DNA from: Deltaproteobacteria bacterium
GTDB lineage: Bacteria > Desulfobacterota > RBG-13-43-22
Assembly: GCA_016219065.1 (NCBI GenBank)
Contig: JACRCK010000285.1
Coordinates: 1 to 42,817, forward strand
DNA length: 42,817 nucleotides
Direction: 5' to 3'
The position numbers and the translations under genes are program-made. The notes below the pieces were generated by a model that saw only the letters and a program-made list of their open reading frames with translations, did not search any database and was not told the origin of the DNA. Positions 14,919-22,867 of this stretch are shown in pieces; the stretch's first letter is position 1, and every line of letters starts with the position of its first letter.

Positions 14919-15880
14919 TGGACTGGACCGAGAAAATACTGGCGGGCGACGTGCGCACCGTGGCTCGTCTCATCCGGGACATCGACGACAACCGGCCCGA
15001 GGCCCGCGGCATTCTGAAAGAATTGTATCCTCATACCGGCCGGGCCTATGTCGTGGGGATTACCGGGTCGCCCGGGGTGGGCAAGAGCACCCTGGTGGAC
15101 CGGATGATCCAGCATTTGCGGGGGCAGGGGAAAACCGTAGGCGTGCTGGCCGTGGACCCTACCAGCCCTTTCAGCGGCGGAGCGATCTTAGGAGACCGCA
15201 TCCGCATGCAGCGGCACAGCACCGACGAAGGGGTCTTTATCCGCAGCCTGGCCACGCGGGGCCATTTCGGCGGTCTGACTCCCTCCACCCGCGGGGCCAT
15301 CGCCGTATTGGACGCCATGGGCAAGGACTATATCCTGGTGGAAACCGTCGGCGTGGGCCAGGATGAGGTGGAAATCGTCCGGGCCGCCCACACCACCCTG
15401 ATCGTGCTGATCCCGGGCATGGGTGACGATATCCAGGCCATCAAGGCCGGCATCCTGGAGGCCGGCGATGTCTTCGTCATCAACAAAGCGGACCGGGAAG
15501 GGGCGGAAAAGACCCGCCAGGAATTGATGATGATGATCGAGATGGACAAAGGCCGCAAGGCCAAAGCCGGCTGGACGTCCACCATCTTTATGACCGAAGC
15601 CGTGCGCAATGAGGGGGTCGAGACCCTGATGGCCGGCATTCAGGCGCACCGCGAATTCCTGTTTAAAAAAGAGCCGGCCCATTGCATCGATTTTGAGCAT
15701 CAGCGGGCCCGCATGGAACTTTTTGACCTGGTCAAGCAGGACGTCATTCAGGTTATCATGGAGCGCCTGACCGAGAGCGGCCGGTGGGATCATTATCTCC
15801 AGGAGCTGGTGCAGAAAAAAAGCGACCCCTATACCATTTCCGAGGAAATCGTGGCCCGCTATTTAAAGGACCAAGTTTAG
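14918..15880 (+). CDS. meaB: MeaB/ArgK-family G-protein chaperone of B12-dependent mutase
   Basis: A 320-aa G3E GTPase that gates adenosylcobalamin loading and protects the mutase from inactivation. Walker A GSPGVGKST is at residues 50-58, and the switch region contains DPTSPF and GDRIRM typical of MeaB. The base-recognition motif is NKAD, near residue 190. A C-terminal dimerisation helix follows. It is translationally coupled to the B12-subunit gene by a 1-nt TGATG overlap, which supports a mutase complex of three proteins. Full length for the family. A hairpin repeat overlaps the stop codon. Confidence 0.95.
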   Translation: MDWTEKILAGDVRTVARLIRDIDDNRPEARGILKELYPHTGRAYVVGITGSPGVGKSTLVDRMIQHLRGQGKTVGVLAVDPTSPFSGGAILGDRIRMQRHSTDEGVFIRSLATRGHFGGLTPSTRGAIAVLDAMGKDYILVETVGVGQDEVEIVRAAHTTLIVLIPGMGDDIQAIKAGILEAGDVFVINKADREGAEKTRQELMMMIEMDKGRKAKAGWTSTIFMTEAVRNEGVETLMAGIQAHREFLFKKEPAHCIDFEHQRARMELFDLVKQDVIQVIMERLTESGRWDHYLQELVQKKSDPYTISEEIVARYLKDQV

Positions 15881-15911
15881 ACCGACTCGGTCCGGCGGAC
15901 TGAGTCGGTCT
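15879..15911. repeat. 33-bp hairpin repeat, copy 3, with further repeats to 16104
   Basis: AGACCGACTCGGTCC and its complement form a strong hairpin that overlaps the meaB stop and may mark the 3' end of the mutase transcript. The rest of the 224-base gap holds a CCCCCTTTTCCTAAGGGGGG block, a GTAGGG...CCCTAC inverted repeat (about 16020-16051) and a CATCGAACGTCCAA-type repeat (16058-16083). Confidence 0.7.
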
Positions 15912-16104
15912 GGGCGCCTGGCAAGCTTATTTTCGTACCCAATCATGCGCGTGGGGAACAACCGCAAATCCGGAAAATCCCTCCCAACCCCCCTTTTCCT
16001 AAGGGGGGAGCCCAAGTTCGTAGGGCCGGCGGGCGAGACGACCGCCCTACGTTTTTAAATTCGATGTTGGATGTTCATCTTTTCGTATTAATACGGCAGG
16101 TCCC

Positions 16105-17271
16105 GTGACAGCCGAAACCGCCCCCCATCCGCCTAAAGCGATCGAACAGTTGCTGCAGGAGCACCGGCAGCAGCTTCAGGAACGGATCAAAGAGCTCAAT
16201 TGCCTTTATTCCATCTCCGAGTTGGCCAGCAACCCCGATCTATTGCTGCCGGAACTTCTCCAGGGGATTGTGGACCGGATTCCTCCGGGCTGGCAGTTCC
16301 CGGAAAGCGCCTGCGCCCGGCTTGTCCTGGAAGACCGGGAATTCAAGTCCGCCAATTTCCGGCAATCCCGTTGGCATATGGCCGTGCCCGTCCTGTCGAG
16401 CAATCAAAAGCTCGGTTTTTTGGAAGTGGGGTATTCGGAAGAGACGCCCTGGGTAGGGGCCGAACCTTTTCTGGAGGAAGAAAAACGTCTCCTGGGGGAA
16501 ATAGCCGAAAGAATAGGCCGGCTGGTCAGACGCAAACAAACCGAAGTGCAGGATATTACCGAGCGGAAACGTTTCGAAGAACGGATCCGGGGCCTCAGCC
16601 AGCAGTTGCTTCGGGGCCAGGAAGATGAGCGGCGCCGTATCTCCCGCGAACTCCATGATGTAATCGGGCAGAATCTGTCAGCCCTGAAGGTCGGCCTGGA
16701 CGGTCAATTATTGGTGCTGCTCGAAGAGGCTTCGGAGGCCAAACAAAAAGTCGTGGAATTATCCCGTCTCCTGGGAGAGACCATCGAAGTGGTGCGGGAT
16801 ATGGCCCATGCGCTGCGCCCCTATACACTGGAGCGGTTGGGGCTGGTCAAGGCCGTCCTCCAGTTCTGCGAGGATTTTTCCAAGAAAAACGGGATTCAGG
16901 TGGACTTCTTTTCGGCCGGGGTCAAGGACGCTACTTTGAACGGCGAGGTCCGTATCGCTTTGTACCGGCTGATCCAGGAGGGCTTGATCAACATCCAAAA
17001 ACATGCGGCGGCCGATCGGGCCTCCATCCGCCTGGTCTCCTCCTACCCCCACCTGATCCTCCGGGTGGAAGATAACGGACGGGGATTTGACGTTCAAAAA
17101 AGAATGGAAGCCGCCACCCAGGAAAAGCGCCTCGGGTTAAGCAGCATGGAAGAAAGGGTTTCACTGCTGGGGGGAGTCATGAAGATGGATTCCCAACCCG
17201 GGCAGGGCACCCGGATCTATATCGAAGTTCCCGTCCGAAAGCCGGTCGCGGAGGAGCGCCATGGGGATTAG
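16105..17271 (+). CDS. NarX/DegS-type sensor histidine kinase
   Basis: A 388-aa cytosolic histidine kinase with no membrane segment. A coiled N-terminus (to ~35) is followed by a divergent GAF-like region (~36-145), then a HisKA_3 dimerisation helix with RRRISRELHDVIGQ (phospho-acceptor H184) and a HATPase_c domain (DNGRGFD, then GLSSMEERV) to the end. The start is GTG. It overlaps the response regulator gene by 11 nt, so the two are translationally coupled. The signal is unknown; the absence of transmembrane helices indicates an internal signal such as redox state or a metabolite. The position after the mutase genes may be incidental, as a repeat-rich gap lies between. Confidence 0.9.
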   Translation: MTAETAPHPPKAIEQLLQEHRQQLQERIKELNCLYSISELASNPDLLLPELLQGIVDRIPPGWQFPESACARLVLEDREFKSANFRQSRWHMAVPVLSSNQKLGFLEVGYSEETPWVGAEPFLEEEKRLLGEIAERIGRLVRRKQTEVQDITERKRFEERIRGLSQQLLRGQEDERRRISRELHDVIGQNLSALKVGLDGQLLVLLEEASEAKQKVVELSRLLGETIEVVRDMAHALRPYTLERLGLVKAVLQFCEDFSKKNGIQVDFFSAGVKDATLNGEVRIALYRLIQEGLINIQKHAAADRASIRLVSSYPHLILRVEDNGRGFDVQKRMEAATQEKRLGLSSMEERVSLLGGVMKMDSQPGQGTRIYIEVPVRKPVAEERHGD

Positions 17272-17938
17272 GAAAAAAGTTCTGCTCATCGATGACCACC
17301 CCCTTTTCCGAACGGGGGTCAAATCCTTATTGGAGGCGAATCCTTCCTTTGAAGTAGTGGGGGAGGCCGGCACCGGCCGTGAGGGTCTGCAATCGGCCCG
17401 GGAACTCCGGCCCGAACTGGTGATTTTGGATATTTCCCTCCCGGATCAGAACGGCATGGAGATCGCCCGGGAACTCCGGGGGCTTTTCCCGGATATTCGG
17501 ATCCTGATCGTCAGCATGCATGCCAAAATCGATTATATTGCCGAGTCATTCCGGGCCGGTGCCCTGGGCTATGTCATCAAGGAGTCGGCGGCCGACCGCC
17601 TGGTCCAGGGGCTGGAGGCGGTCAGCCGGGGCGAATATTACCTGGACAGCGCCCTCTCCCGTAAGGTGGTGGAAAAAATCATGAAATTCTCGACCCGGGA
17701 AGCCGGGATGACCGATGAGAAGTATGCCACCCTGACCCCCCGGGAGGAGCAGGTATTGCGTCTTCTGGCTGAAGGGCACACGCCGAAAGAGATCGGGGAG
17801 AAGCTTTATATCAGCCCCAAGACCGTGGAGAACCACCGGGCCAATATCATGGAAAAACTGAACCTGCACAGTACCCTGGAATTAATCCGCTACGCGGTAC
17901 GGCTTGGCCTGGTCGATCCGGACCTCTGGAAAGGATAG
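17261..17938 (+). CDS. NarL/FixJ-family response regulator
   Basis: A 225-aa response regulator. Receiver domain 1-125: acidic pair D11-D12, phospho-acceptor D57 in LVILDISLPD, and the conserved Lys in YVIKESA near 105. LuxR-type HTH domain ~155-215: LTPREEQVLRLLAEG, KEIGEKLYISPKTVENH. It overlaps the kinase gene and is its cognate partner. Target genes are not evident from the sequence. Confidence 0.95.
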   Translation: MGIRKKVLLIDDHPLFRTGVKSLLEANPSFEVVGEAGTGREGLQSARELRPELVILDISLPDQNGMEIARELRGLFPDIRILIVSMHAKIDYIAESFRAGALGYVIKESAADRLVQGLEAVSRGEYYLDSALSRKVVEKIMKFSTREAGMTDEKYATLTPREEQVLRLLAEGHTPKEIGEKLYISPKTVENHRANIMEKLNLHSTLELIRYAVRLGLVDPDLWKG

Positions 17939-17978
17939 GCCCTTTCCCCGCCCTTTTCCCGCTCCAGCCCCCGCCCTC

Positions 17979-17993
17979 CGGGAAAAATTCCCG
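17979..17993 (+). terminator. Possible terminator after the two-component genes
   Basis: CGGGAA pairs with TTCCCG around AAA (6-bp perfect stem), followed by a weak T-containing tract (ACTCTTT). The location, 41 bases after the stop, is suitable. Confidence 0.5.
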
Positions 17994-18103
17994 ACTCTTT
18001 GAGGATTTTCCCCTATTAAAATGAAGCCCTCCGCTTATGGACAGTTAGCCGTTTATATGATTAATTTGGCCCCGTAACCAAGGTTGTTCCAATGAGGGAA
18101 AAA

Positions 18104-18280
18104 ATGTTGGAAAATGATTATTTGGATGTCAACCTGTTGATTCGCTGTATTCAAAAGGCCGAGGGGAATAGCGATTGTTTTCGCCGGATCAGCAGGGATT
18201 GCAACGAGATCGATTGTTGTTGGCGGCCCTATTGTTTGGAAACACAGCAGGGGAATGAGGGTCTGGTTGAAGCGGAATAA
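18104..18280 (+). CDS. Small cysteine-rich protein, function unknown
   Basis: A 58-aa ORF with a clustered Cys pattern in its second half: DCFRRISRDCNEIDCCWRPYC. The five cysteines with Trp/Tyr between them suggest a metal or iron-sulfur site. The start is ATG 18104, chosen because GAGGGA lies just upstream; the in-frame ATG at 18092 has none. I do not recognise a named family. It is cytosolic, with no signal peptide. Its neighbours (a two-component system upstream, an unassigned ORF downstream) give no functional hint. Confidence 0.55.
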   Translation: MLENDYLDVNLLIRCIQKAEGNSDCFRRISRDCNEIDCCWRPYCLETQQGNEGLVEAE

Positions 18281-18432
18281 GGGATGCAGGGGAAAGAATA
18301 TACGCCCCCGCGGGCGGGTCCTCGGGCTCCGACAGATGAGAGGAATGACCAGGTAAAAAAAATCATTATAATCGCTGACAAACCTCATCGTAAGCGTTGG
18401 TGTTCCGCCTGGTGGTACCAGGAGGGAGGGGG

Positions 18433-18711
18433 ATGAACGGTCCGATTAAAATCATGCACATCGACGGCAACTGGAAAATTGTCTACGTCATCATTCGAGC
18501 GGGATCACTCATCAAATCAGGGGTTTCCCTGAAAGCCGCCATCGAACTTTTGAAAACCGAGAAATTTGATTTAATCGTCTCGGAACCGCACCAAAAGGCG
18601 ATCCTGACTCCTCAAATGGCGACCGGGGGACTGGAACAACTGAAGGATTCGGTGATCGACGGTTCCTGGTCCTGGGGAACTGTTCCGGCTTGCGATCTAA
18701 AGTCTTGTTGA
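18433..18711 (+). CDS. Short ORF resembling a degenerate receiver domain
   Basis: A 92-aa ORF with a very strong Shine-Dalgarno (GGAGGGAGGGGG) before ATG 18433. The pattern IKIMHIDGN ... SLKAAIELLKTEKFDLIVSEP is reminiscent of a response-regulator receiver (strand 1, helix 2, strand 3), but the acidic pocket and the remainder of the fold are missing, so it may be a decayed or truncated gene. The following 213 bases (18712-18924) contain other short open frames without protein-like features. Confidence 0.4.
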   Translation: MNGPIKIMHIDGNWKIVYVIIRAGSLIKSGVSLKAAIELLKTEKFDLIVSEPHQKAILTPQMATGGLEQLKDSVIDGSWSWGTVPACDLKSC

Positions 18712-18924
18712 TCCAGGCTCTGTTGACCGCCGAGAGGTCCGAAAATGTTTATTTTACTGGAAAAATCAGAACCGGACAGGCCAGCAGGAACATCCACATC
18801 AGCAGGGTCAAGGGCCTGGTTTCGAAGACGCCGGCCAGGGGGGAAAGTAAAAGATCGAAAAGATCAGCGGCCATTCCAGGTGCGCATTCCCGCCAGACCC
18901 CGGCTGGAGGAAGGACGCAGAAAC

Positions 18925-20151
18925 CTAAGCCGGGGCTGAATAGCTTTCCATAAGGGCCCTCGATTTTTTGACCTCGGAAAAGAGCGCGTTGTCCTGAACC
19001 AGGCGGAGTACTCTACCCGGATCCACGATAGGATAATAAGACTTGGCCAGGGTGGCGACCGGGACCCGTTGGTCGGCGGCGCCAGTAAGCAGCTTAGCCA
19101 CCTGATCGGCCAGAAACAGCACCAGCAGGTATTTTAAACGCTCTCCATCCAGATGGAGGGTTTCGATCTCCATAAAATGGGGAGCATGATGCAATTCCAC
19201 AACGCTCTTCATCAGTTCGGAGAACCCCCACTCCTCAAAGGCCAGCCTGCCGATCAGCGCGTGATTCAGGCCGTATGTTTCCTCTTCCAGTTTCCGGGAC
19301 CCGGTTGAAAAAGGGATTTCATTGGTGGGACTCGTTTCCGGGCGGTTCGGAGGCAAATGAGGCAGAATAAATTTTCCGATATCATGAAGCAGCCCCAAGG
19401 TAAATACCGTTCCCTTGTCCAGCCCGGGGAAGATATCCTGAATGAAGCCGGCGCAGATGGAGGTCAAGACGGCGTGTTCCCACAACCCTTCCATCTCCGC
19501 TTCCGTGGCGCCCCCCCGGTCGAATAGTTTCGCCAACCCCTCACGGTAGAGCATGTTTTTAACGTGATACAGGCCGATGATCATCAGGGCTTGGCCGATG
19601 GAGTTTACTTTTTGCGGCAGCCCAAAGTAAGCGGAATTGGCCACTTTTAAAATTTTTCCGGAAAGGACCGGATCGGTGACGATAACCTTAGCCAAATCGG
19701 TCATGTTGCTGTCCGGATTGTCCAGAGCCCGGCACAATTCGTGGGTTATCCGAAAATTTTTCAAATCCCGAATCTGCTGCCGGACCAACCGGAGCAGGTC
19801 CGGGGCGAGCTCTTCGAGCCGGAGGGGCGGGGGGGCCGTGAAGCCCATTTCGACCTTGACGGAAAAAATGAAATCAACGCCTTCCCGCAGGCGTATCTTT
19901 AATTCTTGGGAGAGGTCCGGTATGGCCAGGTCCAACGGCGGGTAGCCGGATGCGCCGGAACCGGCATGTTGCATGGGGGAGACTGTTTCGGGGGCGGGGG
20001 TTTTCCTGAAATTGGTGGTCGGCCTTCCTTCCGGTGGTCTCGGGTGTTCGGTCCTCCGCAGGGCCTTTGGACGCCCAGTCCCCTTACGAAAAAGCAGGAT
20101 ATAGGCCAGCAGACCGACAATCATTAAAAAGGCGATAAGCCCGGCCCACAT
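18925..20151 (-). CDS. Membrane-anchored HDOD-domain protein
   Basis: A 408-aa protein with one N-terminal transmembrane helix (WAGLIAFLMIVGLLAYILLF, about 2-21), a Pro/Arg-rich linker to ~80, and an HDOD domain at about 130-330. The domain contains the DLAKVIVTDPVLSGKILKVA helix and LLHDIGKFILP with an HD pair. HDOD proteins are non-catalytic or weakly characterised HD-superfamily members used in signalling, motility and cyclic-di-GMP-linked regulation. The minus-strand gene stands alone; no strong ribosome binding site is visible. A signalling role at the inner membrane is likely, without a known partner. Confidence 0.85.
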   Translation of the reverse strand: MWAGLIAFLMIVGLLAYILLFRKGTGRPKALRRTEHPRPPEGRPTTNFRKTPAPETVSPMQHAGSGASGYPPLDLAIPDLSQELKIRLREGVDFIFSVKVEMGFTAPPPLRLEELAPDLLRLVRQQIRDLKNFRITHELCRALDNPDSNMTDLAKVIVTDPVLSGKILKVANSAYFGLPQKVNSIGQALMIIGLYHVKNMLYREGLAKLFDRGGATEAEMEGLWEHAVLTSICAGFIQDIFPGLDKGTVFTLGLLHDIGKFILPHLPPNRPETSPTNEIPFSTGSRKLEEETYGLNHALIGRLAFEEWGFSELMKSVVELHHAPHFMEIETLHLDGERLKYLLVLFLADQVAKLLTGAADQRVPVATLAKSYYPIVDPGRVLRLVQDNALFSEVKKSRALMESYSAPA

Positions 20152-20270
20152 ATCGGGTTCCTTTATGTTGGCGCCATCGACTCGTCTCGGTGGGACCGTG
20201 GATTTTAAAAAAATATGTTGACAAACCTAAGTAAGCTTTCGTGAGGGAGTCCCGGGGAGCCGGCCGGGTT

Positions 20271-21068
20271 TCACTCCGGAAGCGGCCAGTACCGATCCTT
20301 CTTTTTGACCAGTTGGAGAGCAACACCGTAAAGCTGTTGCATGGTTGGGGCCGAGAGGACCTCCCCCGTTTCTCCGCTGCGGACGATGCGGCCTTCCTTG
20401 AGCAGGAGGGTCTTCCCAAAGAGGGGCAGAATTTCTTCCACGTGGTGGGTGACATAGATCAGACTGAGCCCGCTGCGGATATTCCCGATGGCGGAGAGGG
20501 AGGCCAAGAAGATTTCCCGGGCCCCCGGGTCCATGCCGGCGCAGGGCTCATCCAGGATGATGAGGTAAGGGTCGGTCATCCGGGCCCGGCAGATGAGGAC
20601 CTTTTGCTGTTCCCCCTGGGACAGGGCGCCGAAGCGTTTAGCGGTCAAGGCTTCGCAACCCAGTTCCTTAAGGCAGGCCCGCGCCTGTTCATAAGCTATT
20701 TGCGGAATAGGATCCCAGGGGTATTCGAGCAGACCGACCTGGGCGTATTTTCCCGAAACCACCGTGTCCAGGACCGGTTCCCGGGGTGGGATCTCGTCGG
20801 CCAGGGTGGACGTCACCCAGCCGATGCTGCGGCGCAGCCGCCCCAGGTCGATGAGCGCTTCCCCCCGCCGATAGACCTCGCCGCCGGCGTTGGGCCAGAG
20901 GTAACCGCAGACGATTTTAAGGAGGGTCGTTTTCCCGGCCCCGTTGGGCCCGAGCACGGCCCAGTGCTCGCCGGGTTCAACCTTCCAGGAGACGGCTTCC
21001 AGGATCCGGGTGCCGTTCAGGGCATAGGATACTCCCCGAAGGTCAAGGTAAGGAGCCCGCGGATTCAA
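20271..21068 (-). CDS. ABC transporter ATPase, ModF/YlmA-like orphan
   Basis: A 265-aa ABC ATPase. Walker A GPNGAGKTT lies at 40-48, signature LSQGEQQKV near 159-167, Walker B LIILDEP near 180-186, and the H-loop is in YVTHH. The sequence around WVTSTLADEIPPREPVLDTV is like the ModF/YlmA subgroup rather than importers. No permease is adjacent, so its partner is elsewhere or it is not a transporter. The start is TTG at the edge of an AT-rich repeat without a ribosome binding site, so the exact N-terminus is uncertain, although conserved sequence begins within 8 residues. Confidence 0.82.
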   Translation of the reverse strand: MNPRAPYLDLRGVSYALNGTRILEAVSWKVEPGEHWAVLGPNGAGKTTLLKIVCGYLWPNAGGEVYRRGEALIDLGRLRRSIGWVTSTLADEIPPREPVLDTVVSGKYAQVGLLEYPWDPIPQIAYEQARACLKELGCEALTAKRFGALSQGEQQKVLICRARMTDPYLIILDEPCAGMDPGAREIFLASLSAIGNIRSGLSLIYVTHHVEEILPLFGKTLLLKEGRIVRSGETGEVLSAPTMQQLYGVALQLVKKKDRYWPLPE

Positions 21069-21178
21069 ATTCGAAACCCGAAATTCGAAATTCGAAACAA
21101 ATTCAAATCTCCAAAATTCAAATGACGAAACGCCTCCCCTGCGTTTTAATTCGATGTTCGATGTTGAACGTTCGTCCT
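21064..21178. repeat. Both AT-rich repeat families between ABC and QueG-like genes
   Basis: AATTCGAAACCCGAAATTCG units (21064-21122) are followed by TTCGATGTTCGATGTTGAACG units (21149-21178). The layout is the same as at 1070-1250 and 14335-14475: the two families tend to occur together. Confidence 0.7.
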
Positions 21179-22293
21179 TAAATCGCTAAAGCCGCCAAAA
21201 CTTCTTCCCTAACCAGGCCCTCGGCTCCCGGGATGGCCTTTTCCAGGACTTGCCGGGCCTGGGGGCCGCCGATGCGGCCCAGTGCCCAGGTGATCATACC
21301 CCGGACCCGTTCATCGCCGTTTTCGGAAAAGGCCCGCGCCAGGTCCGGGACATAACGGTCATCCAAGCAGTTGCCCATAACCCGGGCGACGTTCATCTGC
21401 CAGCGCCAGAGGTCCTTTTCGGACATGTAGAACATGTGGGGCCAGACCCGGGAATTGAAATAGGAGGCATCCATGTGCAGCAGCTTTTCGAGCCGGAAGT
21501 CTTCCACCATGCCGGCCGCCTTTTGGTTCACCGGCAGGTCCCGAGCCAGCCAGGGGGCGTTGCGGGGGCAGACGTTCTGACAATGGTCGCAGCCGTACAC
21601 CCAGAGGCCCATGGGCTCCCGCAGGTCCCGGGGGGTGAGCCCTTGGCCGAAATAGCTCAGGTAGGAGATGCAGCGGCGGGGGTCGATATGCCGGGGGCCC
21701 TTCAAGGCCCCAGTGGGGCAGGCCGTCAGGCAGGTGTTCCGGCACCAGTCCGGGCAGCCCACCGTGAGGGTCGGTTCATCGGGTTCGAATTCCCGGTTGA
21801 CGACCACGGCGATCGGCAGGACCCAGGAGCCCCGGGCCACCTCCCGTCGGGAATAAAAAAGGCAGTTTTTCCCGAAGGTGCCCAGGCCGGCCCGGGCGGC
21901 GGCCACCCGGTGGGGCAGGTGAAAAGGGACCTGAGAATCGATGCCCTGGTCCCGAAGAAATGAACGGAAGGCCTTGATCCGTTTGGCCAGGCGGTCTTTG
22001 GTCACCCGGTCGTCGTCCAGATAGCAGCGGCCGAAATGGCGTTCCAGGGCCGGCGGATAAGCCTCTCGAAAATAGACTTCCATGAGGACGATGATGGTTT
22101 TGGCATCGGGCAGGATATTTTTCGGATCCGTCCCGGCGGTGAGGTCCAGTCCGGATTTATAGGCCCACTCGTAGCTCTCCCGGCGCTCTTGCAGAATCTC
22201 CCGCTGCTCCGGAAAGGGTTCGGCGGTGGTGAACCCGATGTCTGCGAAGCCGCATTCGCAAGCTTTTTCAATTAGTTCTATTTTGCTCAGCAT
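21178..22293 (-). CDS. QueG-like iron-sulfur protein with HEAT-type C-terminus
   Basis: A 371-aa protein of the epoxyqueuosine reductase (QueG) superfamily. QueG reduces epoxyqueuosine in tRNA using cobalamin and two [4Fe-4S] clusters. The cysteines are C180, C184, C188, C192 (TACPTGAL), C208, and C235, C238, C242 (CDHCQNVCPRN), a two-cluster ferredoxin-like arrangement. The C-terminal ~70 residues are HEAT/PBS-like (ARAFSENGDERVRGMITWAL). Some relatives in anaerobes are not true QueG, so substrate is uncertain. Minus strand; ATG at 22293; no clear Shine-Dalgarno. Confidence 0.82.
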   Translation of the reverse strand: MLSKIELIEKACECGFADIGFTTAEPFPEQREILQERRESYEWAYKSGLDLTAGTDPKNILPDAKTIIVLMEVYFREAYPPALERHFGRCYLDDDRVTKDRLAKRIKAFRSFLRDQGIDSQVPFHLPHRVAAARAGLGTFGKNCLFYSRREVARGSWVLPIAVVVNREFEPDEPTLTVGCPDWCRNTCLTACPTGALKGPRHIDPRRCISYLSYFGQGLTPRDLREPMGLWVYGCDHCQNVCPRNAPWLARDLPVNQKAAGMVEDFRLEKLLHMDASYFNSRVWPHMFYMSEKDLWRWQMNVARVMGNCLDDRYVPDLARAFSENGDERVRGMITWALGRIGGPQARQVLEKAIPGAEGLVREEVLAALAI

Positions 22294-22434
22294 TGTTAAA
22301 CCATTATAGTTTTAGGTTTTAGACAACTATTTCTAAAACCTTCCTACAATTTAATCAAATTGTCAACATGTAGGGGATTCAAAGAAAATACGATTGGCAA
22401 ACAATTATGTTATACAACAAAAATGTTTTATTTT

Positions 22435-22641
22435 TTAGAAATCGGCATTTCTTCTGATATGGCGGGAACGGATGAAATCAGGAAATTTCTTGCCAAGCAG
22501 AGAGAGGAAGTCTGAGCTGATAAGAATTTCTTTTATCTGGTTCTTATAATCTGTCCTGATTGTCCACATCGACTTGGTAGATAATGTATTTAGTTTCCAT
22601 TTCAGTTTTCTTCCGTGTTTTGGCGTACGTTTGAAACTCAT
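22435..22641 (-). CDS. Doubtful small ORF in AT-rich stretch
   Basis: A 68-codon basic ORF overlapping the end of the next ORF upstream on the same strand. The second half (TIRTDYKNQIKEILISSDFL) looks protein-like; the start does not. Its pairing with the acidic ORF at 22544-22774 recalls a toxin-antitoxin pair, but I recognise no family. It may be a decayed gene. Codon usage is AT-rich, unlike the flanking genes. Confidence 0.25.
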   Translation of the reverse strand: MSFKRTPKHGRKLKWKLNTLSTKSMWTIRTDYKNQIKEILISSDFLSLLGKKFPDFIRSRHIRRNADF

Positions 22642-22774
22642 TTATGAAATCCAGGGCCGCAGGGGTTCGGCCGGCCAAGACATCTTCTTCCGCTTCGGCC
22701 AATAAAAGCTCCAAGTTCAATAATTTTATCTTTTCCCCTAAGTCCGATGCCGATTTAAAGTCTTCCGAAGACAT
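22544..22774 (-). CDS. Small acidic ORF, possible antitoxin-like
   Basis: A 76-codon ORF. Residues KIKLLNLELLLAEAEEDVLA then GRTPAALDFINEF resemble the C-terminal part of short antitoxins or CopG/Phd-type regulators, which often contain AEEDxxAGR. The last ~20 residues look unrelated and overlap the next ORF in another frame, consistent with a frameshift or decay. The 574-base gap 22294-22867 is otherwise AT-rich and empty. Confidence 0.35.
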   Translation of the reverse strand: MSSEDFKSASDLGEKIKLLNLELLLAEAEEDVLAGRTPAALDFINEFQTYAKTRKKTEMETKYIIYQVDVDNQDRL

Positions 22775-22867
22775 TAGAACCTATCTGTCTCTCGATATTT
22801 TTTATTTTGGGATAATGATAACATAATTTAATTTTCCACCAAATCTAATTCTAATAATAATATAAGA

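Noticed and set aside
18690-18953. 87-codon ORF after the receiver-like fragment
   Set aside because: Arg/Lys/Ser/Pro-rich composition with no motif, overlapping another frame and the HDOD gene end. It looks like non-coding sequence.
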